From: JAXMEB01 sp046348545
GTDB taxonomy: Bacteria; Pseudomonadota; Gammaproteobacteria; Berkiellales; Berkiellaceae
Direction: 5' to 3'
NCBI GenBank assembly: GCA_046348545.1
Contig: JAXMEB010000004.1
Coordinates: 124,001-188,000, forward strand
DNA: 64,000 nucleotides
The notes under the pieces are model-generated. The model did no database searches, had not been told where the DNA came from, and was given only the letters and a program-made list of their open reading frames with translations. Of this stretch, positions 34,250 to 43,815 are shown one piece after another. The translations under genes were made by a program, and so were the position numbers. The stretch's first letter is position 1; the number at the start of each line of letters is the position of its first letter.

Positions 34250-35083
34250 ATGTACAAATCAGCGGCGATATTTTCGTTAGTTGCTGGGATCTTACTATCA
34301 TTTCAAATACATGCCGCAGTTCCAATTGGTAAAGTCATTGCGGCTACAGGCAAAGTAATCGCAGAGAATAACGGGGATAGTCGCTCATTAGCTAGAGGAT
34401 CCGGCGTGTTCGTCGGCGATAAGATCAGCACGGGTCCTCAAGGGAGTGCTCATATTCGTTTTTCAGACAATACGCTTGTTAGTATAGAAAAACAGAGCAT
34501 ATTTGTATTGAATGAATATATTTACAATGAACAAAACCCGAAGGTAAATAAGCAAACTAGTAGTTTGCTCCAAGGCGGATTCAAAACAATTACCGGTCTC
34601 ATTAGTAAAGGTGATTATACAAAGTATAAAGTTAATACGCCCGTTTCAACGATTGGCGTACGGTCTACGGAATATTTATTGTTCTTGCGAAAAGTCAATG
34701 AAAAATGGGTTCTTTGGATGTCTGTTATCAAAGGGACTGGTTGTGCGGAAAGTTATGGAAAATGCTTTAGCTCAAATTCAGACACGCCGAATGCCCGAGT
34801 CACTGATGATGGTGCTGAAGGCTACAGTGAAATTGATATTTCTGAATGGGAAAGCATCCCGGGCGATGAAAAAGCGATTGTTGAAGTGGATCTCAATGAT
34901 GGGAGCATTTTTGAAGATCCTGAAGAAGGAACGACTATTGATCAGGGTGATATCAAGGGACTAGAGCAGGATTTTACGCGTTCGTTTAGCCCAGCAGCCG
35001 GTGGTGGCGTCCCATCTCGTGATCAAGGTTTTCCCGGAAACAATGGGACTTCAGGAGGGGAAATCCAACCTGGAATTAGGTAA
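34250..35083 (+). CDS. FecR-domain periplasmic protein
   Basis: About 277 residues. The N-terminus (MYKSAAIFSLVAGILLSFQIHAA) is a signal peptide, and ATG 34250 is preceded by AAGG at a normal distance, favoured over an in-frame TTG at 34244. The FecR core spans roughly 25-140: IAATGKV, VFVGDKISTGPQGSAHIRFSD, LVSIEKQS and VNTPVSTIGVRSTEYLL. The C-terminal part is acidic and then Gly/Pro-rich. FecR domains pass signals in the periplasm or bind envelope ligands; here there is no sigma factor, but a CHASE2 cyclase follows 5 bases after its stop, suggesting it works with that receptor. Confidence 0.82.
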   Translation: MYKSAAIFSLVAGILLSFQIHAAVPIGKVIAATGKVIAENNGDSRSLARGSGVFVGDKISTGPQGSAHIRFSDNTLVSIEKQSIFVLNEYIYNEQNPKVNKQTSSLLQGGFKTITGLISKGDYTKYKVNTPVSTIGVRSTEYLLFLRKVNEKWVLWMSVIKGTGCAESYGKCFSSNSDTPNARVTDDGAEGYSEIDISEWESIPGDEKAIVEVDLNDGSIFEDPEEGTTIDQGDIKGLEQDFTRSFSPAAGGGVPSRDQGFPGNNGTSGGEIQPGIR

Positions 35084-35088
35084 TAAGT

Positions 35089-37284
35089 TTGCCAACTAAA
35101 GGAATGCAGGTGTCGCATCATTTTAAAAAAAAAGGATTGTCGATTTTAACAGGAATAGGTTGGGTCAGTGTTTTTCTAGCGCTGTCTATTTATCAGTCTT
35201 CAAATTATTTTAAGGACAAAATTGATCAGTATATTTATGACTATCGCATCAATCTATCGGCTCATTTAGAGCCTCCTCAAAACATCATTATTGTGGACAT
35301 CGATGAAAAATCGCTTAAAGCTGAAGGTCACTGGCCCTGGTCGCGATCTAAGCTTGCAAATCTATTTGACATTTTATCCCAAAGTGGTGTCGCGGTTGTT
35401 GCAACTGATATGATTTTTTCAGAGGCAGAGCAAAATCCGATTTCAATGATCAGGCATGAATTGAAAAATATTTCAAATAGCAAAATCGATCAACTGGCTG
35501 TGGCGTATGACAGTGATCGGATTTTTGCTGAGTCGCTTAAAAAAATGGACGTGGTACTTGGTTTTGTATTACACGGTGAGGCTGATATCAGGGTAGGGCG
35601 CCTGCCTGAACCGATTTCTAAAATGGATTGTACGAAAATCACTTCTGTTCCTACCTTAGGAGGGTACACGGCTAATCTAGAGATTTTACAAGATAATGCG
35701 GTGGGTGGTGGATTTGTCACGACTTTACGTGATTCTGATGGCGTCATTCGGCGTGTTCCCATGGTGATTTGCCATGAAGGTAGATTATATCCTTCATTAA
35801 GCTTGATGGCGGTGCAAACCTATTTGTTATCGGATACAGTTGTGGTTAACACTGAAAAAATTGGTGGGAATGAAATCATTAATAGCATTCAGCTGGATGA
35901 TGTTTTGATACCAACCGATGAGGCGGGTCAAGTTTTGGTCACATTTTTTGGACCGGCTAAAACAATCGAATATATGAGCGCAACAGACATATTGAAACAC
36001 GAATTCAGTGTTGAAAAACTGTCTGGCACTTTGGCGTTTCTTGGCACTTCTGCCTTTGGTTTAGGTGATTTACAAATTGTGCCACAAAGTAGAGCGTTCC
36101 CAGGTGTAGAGGTTCATGCCAGTATTGTGGCATCGATTTTAGATCAATCTCTTAGGCAATTACCAGCGTGGCACCTTGGTGCAGAAATTGCTTCACTCTT
36201 TTTGGTCGGTATCTTGGCGGCGCTGATGTTTTCATTTTTACCACCCATTTCTTTAATATTGATAGCGGGATCTGCTATTACCACAATATTTTTGATGGAT
36301 TATTACTTGTTCAGTATTGAGCGATTGGTTTTTTCGTTTACGTATTTATACTGTTTGCTATTGATTTTGACTTTTCATTACATGTTTGTGGGATATTTTT
36401 TTGAAAGAAGAGGCAAGCGTCAAATCGAAAGCTTGTTTGGACAATATGTTCCCCCTGCACAAGTTAAAAAAATGAGTCAAGATCCTGCGCGATATGGATT
36501 TGAAGGTGAGACCAAAGAACTGACTATTTTATTTTCAGATATTCGGAACTTTACTCAGTTTTCAGAACATCTAGCGGCCGTTAAAGTAAAGCAATTCTTA
36601 AATGAATACTTCACACCCATGACTAAAGTAATCTTTGATTCAGGGGGAACTATTGATAAATATATCGGTGACATGATCATGGCGTTTTGGGGAGCTCCAA
36701 TGGATGACACCGAGCATCGTGCCCATGCCTTGGATGCAGCGCTTAATATGCGGGATTTCTCGAGAAAGTTTCTACAGCAAATGAGTGACAGTCGGCTAGG
36801 ACTCGGCATCGGTTTAAATACGGGCACGACGCATGTTGGTGATATGGGTTCTGAGTTTAGGCGAAGTTATACCGTTCTAGGTGATGCGGTGAACTTAGCT
36901 TCCAGATTGGAGTCGGCAACAAAATACTATCAGGTATCTATTATTGTGTCTGAAGAGACTACAAAGGGACAAATCGGATTTGTATTTAAGCCATTGGATC
37001 GCGTTAAAGTCAAAGGGAAGGAGGATCCTGTCAATATATTCGAATTGGTGGGACGTGTTAATGAAATCTCTGATGATAAACTTCAAGAAATAGAGCGGTT
37101 TAAAGAAGCATTAGAATATTTCTATGCACAACAGTGGATGGAAGCGGAGCATCTTTTAACTGATTTATGCGCGGATTACGCTGATTGCAAAGTGTACCTG
37201 CTGTATTTAGAAAGGGTTGGAAAATACAAAAACTCACCTTTCAACCCCGATTGGGATGGGGTGTTTGTATTGAGGTCAAAGTAA
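35089..37284 (+). CDS. CHASE2-domain class III adenylate cyclase
   Basis: A 731-residue transmembrane receptor. One N-terminal helix (about 17-33) leads into a large periplasmic CHASE2 domain (about 40-360; VDIDEKSLKAEGHWPWSRS), then three helices (about 365-445) and a cytoplasmic class III cyclase domain (about 470-650). Metal ligands are D484 (FSDIRNFT) and D528 (YIGD); K524 fits the adenine-contact Lys, T595 the second base-contact site, and N602 and R606 the transition-state residues. All are present, so cAMP synthesis is likely. The start is TTG at 35089 with TAGG upstream; ATG 35104 is an alternative. It is convergent with a CpdA-type phosphodiesterase 11 bases away. Confidence 0.88.
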   Translation: MPTKGMQVSHHFKKKGLSILTGIGWVSVFLALSIYQSSNYFKDKIDQYIYDYRINLSAHLEPPQNIIIVDIDEKSLKAEGHWPWSRSKLANLFDILSQSGVAVVATDMIFSEAEQNPISMIRHELKNISNSKIDQLAVAYDSDRIFAESLKKMDVVLGFVLHGEADIRVGRLPEPISKMDCTKITSVPTLGGYTANLEILQDNAVGGGFVTTLRDSDGVIRRVPMVICHEGRLYPSLSLMAVQTYLLSDTVVVNTEKIGGNEIINSIQLDDVLIPTDEAGQVLVTFFGPAKTIEYMSATDILKHEFSVEKLSGTLAFLGTSAFGLGDLQIVPQSRAFPGVEVHASIVASILDQSLRQLPAWHLGAEIASLFLVGILAALMFSFLPPISLILIAGSAITTIFLMDYYLFSIERLVFSFTYLYCLLLILTFHYMFVGYFFERRGKRQIESLFGQYVPPAQVKKMSQDPARYGFEGETKELTILFSDIRNFTQFSEHLAAVKVKQFLNEYFTPMTKVIFDSGGTIDKYIGDMIMAFWGAPMDDTEHRAHALDAALNMRDFSRKFLQQMSDSRLGLGIGLNTGTTHVGDMGSEFRRSYTVLGDAVNLASRLESATKYYQVSIIVSEETTKGQIGFVFKPLDRVKVKGKEDPVNIFELVGRVNEISDDKLQEIERFKEALEYFYAQQWMEAEHLLTDLCADYADCKVYLLYLERVGKYKNSPFNPDWDGVFVLRSK

Positions 37285-37295
37285 CCGAATGTATT

Positions 37296-38105
37296 TTAAT
37301 ACCCACCACTTTTCAAATCAGGCAGCCATTCTGGAGGTTTGACGCGTCTGATTTCGGTTCTGAAACTACCATCGGGTAAGAGATTAAACCACCGATATCC
37401 TGGGTATTGGCTATCGGGCATGAATTGTTTTGAATGAGGTTTGAATTGTATACCCGTTGAGGGCGTGGTGAGATAGGAAACACCCTGGCGAAGTTGCTCA
37501 TTAAATTGATGCACATGACCTGATAAGACAACCTTGATGGTAGGAAATTGATCAATCACAGCCAGCAGCTTATCGGCATTGCTGAGTTTAAGTTTATCGA
37601 GCCAAGTAGTTTGCAAATCGAGTAAGTGATGGTGAATCATTAAAAAGTGATGCTTGGCGGTGCTTTGGCGGAGTCTCGTTTCTAGTGTGCGCAATGCTTC
37701 ATCTGTGATTTTGCCTTCGACGTGCTCTGGCCAAGCTGAATTCAGCAACACAATTTCCCAGTTATCAAACTGAAATTCCTTTTCAGCTGTCAGCGGCTCT
37801 CCAATTAACCCCTGTTTCATGAGAGCCAGATCATCATGATTGCCAGCGATCCAGGCGATAGGGCATTTAAATAACTTAAATTCTTGCACGAGTGCTTCAT
37901 AGGCTTCGAGTGCAGCATCCTGGCAGAGATCACCTGTTAGAACGATAAGCTGAGGTGGATGCAGTTCGCATTGTCTTTTCACGTCGAGTAGTACAGCCCG
38001 AAAACTGTCCCAAGTATTAACGTTCAACAAGCGTTTAGTGTGATTGGCATAAAGGTGCAAGTCAGTGATTTGTAATATGCGAGTAAATGCTGTGTTCATA
38101 ATCAA
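37296..38105 (-). CDS. cpdA: 3',5'-cyclic AMP phosphodiesterase CpdA
   Basis: A 269-residue calcineurin-type metallophosphoesterase. Metal-binding blocks are in order: ITDLHLY, LTGDLCQD, AGNHDD, IHHHLL and LSGHVHQ. CpdA hydrolyses cAMP to AMP in the cytoplasm. Length and order match the family. Its position, tail-to-tail with a likely adenylate cyclase, puts synthesis and breakdown of the same messenger side by side; whether they are co-regulated cannot be seen. Confidence 0.88.
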   Translation of the reverse strand: MIMNTAFTRILQITDLHLYANHTKRLLNVNTWDSFRAVLLDVKRQCELHPPQLIVLTGDLCQDAALEAYEALVQEFKLFKCPIAWIAGNHDDLALMKQGLIGEPLTAEKEFQFDNWEIVLLNSAWPEHVEGKITDEALRTLETRLRQSTAKHHFLMIHHHLLDLQTTWLDKLKLSNADKLLAVIDQFPTIKVVLSGHVHQFNEQLRQGVSYLTTPSTGIQFKPHSKQFMPDSQYPGYRWFNLLPDGSFRTEIRRVKPPEWLPDLKSGGY

Positions 38106-38255
38106 ACTATAGAGGATTTTAGCTTTATTCAGTACTGTGCATATGACCGGTATTTTTTTTTCGCTTACATTTTTTTTCGCTTATCTGAACTTTAAGGAGT
38201 GATCTAGGAGTCAAAAAGGCATAGGTTGTCTAATGACTTTGTGTAGGCACACATT

Positions 38256-39864
38256 ATGGTTAGTAAGAAAAAGTCAGAACTTGTTCAAGTCCTTCAGCAG
38301 TCCGGATTCCTCAATGAGGAAACCATAGAGAATCTTAAAACTATCAAGTCAGTTAGCGTTGAAAAAGCCAAGCTGAACCTCCAAATAATCTCTCTTGCAA
38401 AACAATATTCTGCGTTAAAAAAGAAAGGTGGAGGTCAAAAAGATCGAGAGAAAATGGATAAACTCAAAGCTCAATGCATAGAGCTTATTGGAAATACAGA
38501 AAAAAATATCAATCCTAAGCTCGAAGCAGTTAAGCAATCTTTGGAGTTACTTGAAAAATCGAAATCAGAAGGAGATTTTGATTTAGATCCCAATACATAT
38601 CTAGCTGAAAAGGCATCATTAGAATCGGAAGAAAAATTATTAAAAATTAAATTAAAAGATTTTCAGAACCTCATAGAGGATTTTGAATCAGGGCGAATTA
38701 TTGATCCTAAAAAAGAAGAAAGTTTAGGATCCATAGTTAATTCACCAGAGAAATATATTGGGGGGGTTGTCAGAATAATCTTATCCAAGTCATTTGCGGA
38801 CTATATGGAAAATGGTGTTATTGGAGTTAAAGGGAAAGCCTATATGGTCGTTTCTGAAATTATCAATGAAAACTGGAGGGAATTAAAAGGTCTCAGCCGA
38901 ACGGATCAGAATGAAAAACTACTTGCACTAATGCAGCATCCTGAGTATAGAGCCGCGTACCTCGAAAACTTAAATCTCGTTAAGAACGCCTATGAAACTC
39001 ACAGAGATTCAGTTGTTGCAGGAATCAAATTGGCTGGCGGGATCTTAACAACGAAAGATAGAGTCGCTATTGCAAGAATAGAAGAAACTGCGCATTCTAT
39101 TCAGTCTGATATTGACAACTTTGATCGGTATCTCGAAATAATGGCATTGCAGACTACAAAAGGCGAAGCCTTTGGTATTTCGTTAGCAACAGCAGAATAT
39201 AGAAATAAAGTACACTGTATTTTAGAAAAAGAAAGGGAACAGTTTGAGAAACGAGCAGAACCTTTTGAGGGGCTCTCCGTTTCAGATATTAAAGCTAGAA
39301 TGGGGGGAAGCGGGTTCAAAATTGGATGATCATCATGTGAAAGAATTTTGTGATCTTGCGGAAGGGGTTAAAAGTGTCGGCGATAAGTATATCTCTTATC
39401 CGATTCAAACAAGTGAAAAACGAGAAGTTAGATCGGCCGTTCGACAAGTTAGTTATCAACGAATATCAGATGAATTGAATGATCGCCTCATGAAAGAGTT
39501 TATAAAAATACAGAATTTGTCAGAAATGTATTTGGATAATGCTAATTTGAGTGCAGGAGAGAAAAATGATCTGAGAGCTAAATTAATCAAACAAAAGGTT
39601 GTATTGACAAAGATTCAAGCTGAAATTATAAATTCCGTGGGTATTGAACATCCTAGTGCTAAGCAAATTGCGGTAGCGTTCCGTCAAATTGATAGAACGT
39701 TGGAGGATAGAAAAGCCTTGAAGAGAGAGAATTTATCTCTGCCTTCACTCTCGCAATTTGTTTCAGATCAAAAGATCGACCAACGTAGCTCAAGTCTGCC
39801 CAATATTAAATCAGTTGACCCCAGTTCAGACGTAGATAAAGAAAAAAGTACAAAGTTAAAATAG
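38256..39864 (+). pseudogene. Frameshifted coiled-coil protein gene (G-tract shift)
   Basis: One open frame runs 38256-39329 (357 codons) and a second, shifted by one base, continues to 39864. Where they meet is a run of six G (39302-39307); with five G the frames join as DIKARMGEAGSKLDDHHVKEF to give about 535 residues. Both parts have similar composition: Lys/Glu/Leu-rich helices likely to form coiled coils, no signal peptide and no recognised domain. Either the gene is recently broken, phase-variable at the G-run, translated by slippage, or there is a read error. The apparent start of the second frame (39244) is therefore not a real start. Confidence 0.65.
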
Positions 39865-39982
39865 AATATCCATGGGTTGTAATGAGATACCCATATCAGA
39901 ATTTATGCATCGCATCATCGCTAGACAAGTTGAGTAACTACGTTCATAGTTAATTCATGGAAGCTTACGATTTGATTTAAGT

Positions 39983-40816
39983 ATGGAATACTCTGTTATT
40001 ATCCCCATTCATAATGAAACCACATTATTATTTCCACTGGTTGAAGATCTACGTCATGTTTTTAGTAGTTTAGGTATTTCAGATAACCAATACGAACTTA
40101 TTTTTGTCGATCGAGGTTCAAATCAGCGGACCCGAGAGAGTTTAAATGAGGTGATTGCCCAATTTCCATCGATTTCAGCCATCTGCTTACACCGAGAAGT
40201 CAGTTTATCCATCGCGCTTTCAACGGGTTTTTTAGCGACTTTGGGTTCGAATATTTTGACAGTCACGGGGCATTTGAAATCAGATATTCGGGGTATTACC
40301 TTAAAGCTTTTCGAAAGCATGAAAAATCAACTGGATGGGGTAATCGTTGAGCAGAAAGGTGGTCTTCATTTAGGACTGTATCGACGCCATGTCTTAACGC
40401 AGCTAAAGACCTTTGCTCAGTATTTTGAGTATTTACCGCTGATGGCTCATCATAAAGGTTTCAAACTTCATGATTTAAATGGTGAGAATGTATTTCATTG
40501 GCCTCATTGGCGGGTAGCGCTAGATTGCTTGACATTAATTGTTGTGCAGCGGTTTGCCTCAAGTCCCAGAAAGCTTTTTGTTCCATTAGGCGTTGGTTTG
40601 ATGCTATTGAGCGTATTTGGAACTTCACTTGCTTTATTTGGTTTTGGGTTAAATATTATTTTCTTAGGATGGGCTGCTGAGCTGATTTTACATCAGACCA
40701 CTTCAAATAATCTGGATGCCCTATTGCGCAGTGAAATCGAGTGTGTTCTTGGCAATGAGTACGCTAAACGAAAAATAGCTTATGGATTGGCCTCCAAAAT
40801 GCAACAAGCCAGTTAA
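39983..40816 (+). CDS. Family 2 glycosyltransferase-like protein, degenerate
   Basis: A 277-residue protein with a GT2/DPM-like front (YSVIIPIHNETTLLFPLVEDL) and a C-terminal pair of hydrophobic segments (about 190-230). The usual DDGS nucleotide-binding motif is DRGS (43-46), and the place of the D-A-D-L-Q metal motif is TVTGHLKSD (93-101), so essential acidic residues are missing. It may be an inactive relative or bind sugars differently. It may be anchored in the membrane by its C-terminal helices. It stands alone; a short repeat element follows downstream. Confidence 0.65.
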   Translation: MEYSVIIPIHNETTLLFPLVEDLRHVFSSLGISDNQYELIFVDRGSNQRTRESLNEVIAQFPSISAICLHREVSLSIALSTGFLATLGSNILTVTGHLKSDIRGITLKLFESMKNQLDGVIVEQKGGLHLGLYRRHVLTQLKTFAQYFEYLPLMAHHKGFKLHDLNGENVFHWPHWRVALDCLTLIVVQRFASSPRKLFVPLGVGLMLLSVFGTSLALFGFGLNIIFLGWAAELILHQTTSNNLDALLRSEIECVLGNEYAKRKIAYGLASKMQQAS

Positions 40817-40857
40817 CCTCAAAGCCTAAAACCAACTGCTTCGAGTATTGAGATGGT

Positions 40858-40952
40858 TATACCCACAACAGATGATTTTTCGGGTACCTGCCTAAGCTCT
40901 TACGAGCTACGGACCGACAAGCAACCCCGAAAATTCAGCTGTGAAGGGTATA
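40858..40952 (+). repeat. Inverted-end repeat element, copy 3 (short form, 95 bp)
   Basis: It has clean ends (TATACCCACAACAGATGATT and, at the right, CAGCTGTGAAGGGTATA) and the same length and middle as the copy at 32008. It sits between the GT2-like gene and the convergent gene at 41032. It is flanked by TAT-like bases at both ends, compatible with insertion at TA. Confidence 0.82.
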
Positions 40953-41031
40953 TGATAAAACAAAAGTAATGTTCATGGCAGCATTAACTGTCGTCGCAAT
41001 ACTTGTGTGGTTGAAACTTTAGGGACACGCC

Positions 41032-41982
41032 CTAATTGAGATGGGTGTTATTGACCTTGTGACGAATATGAAGTGCATGACGTGTCAAGATATCATAATG
41101 GTGAGGGATTTCTGTTTCCGGAAATTCAGTCAAAGATTCTGAGTCAATCACTCGAAGTGCCTCATATATTTTTAAAAGTTTTGCTTCATTGCGAAGATGT
41201 TGTCTCATCAAGAGATTAAATGGCGATGGGATCCATCGTGCCCAAGGATGCGTGTAAAGATGGTAGTATCCTTCCACTACGCCCATGAGATGTCTATGTG
41301 AATCTCCTTTCAAATTCGATTTAACATAACTAATGCCTTTTCTGGAATCGGCTAACATAATTGGAGTATATTTTTTGGGATGTAGTTCTAATTTCTTCAG
41401 AAATAGCATTTGATTTTCGTCTAGTTTCGATAAAATACGTTCATGTGTCTCGCGAAGAATTTTCTTTAGAAATAATTGGTATGTTTTATTGGAAAGAACG
41501 TGACCATATTCTCTTAAAGCTTGAAAGAGAATGGGGTGATGACTCTGTTGAAAAAGAGACTCTAGCTTGTCTTGATTTTGAACAATGCATTCTTGTAGCC
41601 ATTTTGAAAATCTTTGTTTAATTGGAAAGTAGGGTATTCGGATGTCATGTCCCAGATCCTTGATTAATTGCGGTTTCCGCCGGAGGGTATAGAGCGCGAT
41701 TACGATTTCATCTAGGTGTGTGAAGACGAGTTTTGCACGTTTCTCTTGACCATCCGTCAAACCTATTTTGCCATACTGCAGCGAGTCTGACTCACTTTGA
41801 AAATTTTTCAGTACTTTTTTAAGGTTAGGAAGCTTATCGTCATTATCAACTTCAATATAAAAACGACTCAGATCTTTATCTAGAACGCATCCGATTTTAC
41901 CCATAGCATGATGACTGGTCATATGCTTGAGCAACAAGGTATGTGTATGATCGAACGTTGTACTTTCCATTGCCCGGGTCAT
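41032..41982 (-). CDS. Unknown cytoplasmic protein
   Basis: A 316-residue, basic and His-rich protein without signal peptide or clear membrane segment. It is mainly helical by composition (QRFSKWLQECIVQNQDKLESLF, RNEAKLLKIYEALRVI). No family is recognised. The gene is divergent from the secreted-protein gene at 42051, with about 70 bases in between for both promoters. Confidence 0.55.
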   Translation of the reverse strand: MTRAMESTTFDHTHTLLLKHMTSHHAMGKIGCVLDKDLSRFYIEVDNDDKLPNLKKVLKNFQSESDSLQYGKIGLTDGQEKRAKLVFTHLDEIVIALYTLRRKPQLIKDLGHDIRIPYFPIKQRFSKWLQECIVQNQDKLESLFQQSHHPILFQALREYGHVLSNKTYQLFLKKILRETHERILSKLDENQMLFLKKLELHPKKYTPIMLADSRKGISYVKSNLKGDSHRHLMGVVEGYYHLYTHPWARWIPSPFNLLMRQHLRNEAKLLKIYEALRVIDSESLTEFPETEIPHHYDILTRHALHIRHKVNNTHLN

Positions 41983-42050
41983 TTGAGGTAGAATAAAATC
42001 AATTGGAAAATATCAATCATTATAGCAAGAAAACTAAACAAGGATGCAAT

Positions 42051-42599
42051 ATGAAAGGGATGGTGTTAGGTCTAAGCTTAGTGAGCCTAATAGCTGCTTC
42101 AGGGAGTGTGATGTCAAAAGAAGCAAAATTAGCTTTAAAGCTCACAGCAATTGAGCGGGTGACGACGACTGAGGAAGGTGGTGACGAGCTGTATTTTAGC
42201 ATCACTGAATATTCATCTAAAATGCATCCAAGACATTATGTGATCCCCGCATTTCCAACGCACTGGTTATCTGATCACCTAAACGGTGTGAAAGATGTTG
42301 TGCTTTGGGAAAAAAAGTTGCAAGAAACTGAGGCGGTTACTGTTCTGGTTTCTTTGGTCGAAAGCGATGTTCCCCCGTGGAACGTCGATGATCTGATTGG
42401 GACCGTGAAGCTCAAAGCGATGAATGATGGTGAGAAAGTTGACTCGCAATGGCGTATTCCGAATCGCGAATACTCTGAGAAATTGAGTGGTTCTGAGAGT
42501 TCATTTGTCTTAAGCGGTGATGGCGGTGAATACCATATTGCTTTAGGCCTGAACGCAGATATCCCGCTCAAACAACAAGCTGATGAGCGAGAGGATTAA
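42051..42599 (+). CDS. Secreted/periplasmic protein of unknown function
   Basis: A protein of about 182 residues. ATG 42051 (preceded by AAGGA at 42040-42044) gives a clean signal peptide, MKGMVLGLSLVSLIAASGSVMS; the longer frame from 42003 would place the signal internally. The mature part is mixed alpha/beta in composition with ELYFSITEYSSKMHPRHYVIPAFP and DVPPWNVDDLIGTVKL, which loosely recall C2-like or calcium-dependent folds, but no family can be named. It is followed by the PAS-like membrane protein gene about 95 bases later. Confidence 0.6.
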   Translation: MKGMVLGLSLVSLIAASGSVMSKEAKLALKLTAIERVTTTEEGGDELYFSITEYSSKMHPRHYVIPAFPTHWLSDHLNGVKDVVLWEKKLQETEAVTVLVSLVESDVPPWNVDDLIGTVKLKAMNDGEKVDSQWRIPNREYSEKLSGSESSFVLSGDGGEYHIALGLNADIPLKQQADERED

Positions 42600-42693
42600 C
42601 TCACTTTAAATTTGCGAAATTACACGGGTGACCTACACTGAAGATAAGAAATGTCCTCTTATTAGCAGTTAGTCATTCAACCCAAGGTCCTGT

Positions 42694-43815
42694 GTGATGC
42701 GCCAAATTACTCAAATCATTAATCATCATTTACTCAGCTTATTCGGGTTGCCCATTGTGCATGGGCTTTTAGTTTGGGCTTATCTACTTGATGTGATTAG
42801 TATTAATGTCTTTTGGGCTGCTTTGCACGTAACTTTCTTAATGATCATCCAAATCGCTTTGGATATCAGAGCAGGTATTAAGGCGCTTAAAAATACGGAG
42901 CTCTTGGAGTTGGGAATTGATGAGTATGATTACCCGCTATCATTTGCAGATAATAGTCATAAAATTATTTTCAAAAATCATGCACTTGAAGCATTAGAGA
43001 AAGATGAAAGACTAGCGCAATATGGTGATTTGGTTTTGCTCCTAACTCAAGGATTGTTTCGTTTTTCTAAGTTATCTTTTGTTGAGAATCAAGTTAAAGC
43101 GAAGAAGTTGCTTAAAAGCTTGACTGATACTTTTGAATCATTGATTACTTTAAATAATAAAGGGTACCGCGTCGTTTTAACCCCGATTGTCAATGAGCAA
43201 GGGGAGCGCTTAGGCACTTTGATGGAATGGCAGATTAGATCGCCATTAGGTCAGGTTGAAACGGATATGAAGCATTTAAGGTCCTATTTTGAAACCATTA
43301 AGCTCAAGCAGTCTAAAGATAATATTGCCATTATTAGTCGAAAGCCAAAGGAAATTTATACGAGCGATGCAACTTGGATTGTAGAAAAAGTCGAGCAGTT
43401 CAATCATATCTTTTCGGATGTGATAGCCAATATGTTTCAAAAAGGGGTATTGAATCGAAGGGCTGCAGAAGACACCAAGTATAATGTGATTGCGCCGCTT
43501 GCTTCAGGCGTGAAACCAGAACAACAATTACAATCGGTATTAAAGCAATTTAAGATATTGCAATTAAAGCTCAATCAAGGTTTAGCTCAAATCAATGAAG
43601 CGGGACGCCATCGCAGTGACAAGCAGCTTTCGTCTCTTGCAAATTTAAAAGAAACCGTGTATCAAGCGATGATAAGTTTGAATCAGAATGTAAACCAGCT
43701 TGAACATTTACTCAAATCATTGCAACGAGCCAGGCGATCCACCGATAAGTTTGATGCGGTTATATTAAATGCAAAAACTCAGCCAGAGCCTGCTTCAGAA
43801 CACTATGGGACTTGA
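42694..43815 (+). CDS. Membrane protein with chemoreceptor-type PAS-like domain
   Basis: A 373-residue protein. Two hydrophobic helices near the N-terminus (about 15-55; LFGLPIVHGLLVWAYLLDVI, ALHVTFLMIIQIALDI) are followed by a region resembling the PAS-type domain of chemoreceptors (YRVVLTPIVNEQGERLGTLMEW, about 155-178). The C-terminal half is coiled coil. The signalling tip of a methyl-accepting protein is absent, so it is a possible stand-alone sensor or remnant. Its 3' end overlaps the ampD start by 11 bases, suggesting translational coupling. Confidence 0.55.
   Translation: MMRQITQIINHHLLSLFGLPIVHGLLVWAYLLDVISINVFWAALHVTFLMIIQIALDIRAGIKALKNTELLELGIDEYDYPLSFADNSHKIIFKNHALEALEKDERLAQYGDLVLLLTQGLFRFSKLSFVENQVKAKKLLKSLTDTFESLITLNNKGYRVVLTPIVNEQGERLGTLMEWQIRSPLGQVETDMKHLRSYFETIKLKQSKDNIAIISRKPKEIYTSDATWIVEKVEQFNHIFSDVIANMFQKGVLNRRAAEDTKYNVIAPLASGVKPEQQLQSVLKQFKILQLKLNQGLAQINEAGRHRSDKQLSSLANLKETVYQAMISLNQNVNQLEHLLKSLQRARRSTDKFDAVILNAKTQPEPASEHYGT

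Noticed and set aside
39244..39329. Independent start for the second half of the coiled-coil gene
   Set aside because: The stretch before the G-run is a shadow of the first frame; the real continuity is through a one-base shift at 39302-39307.
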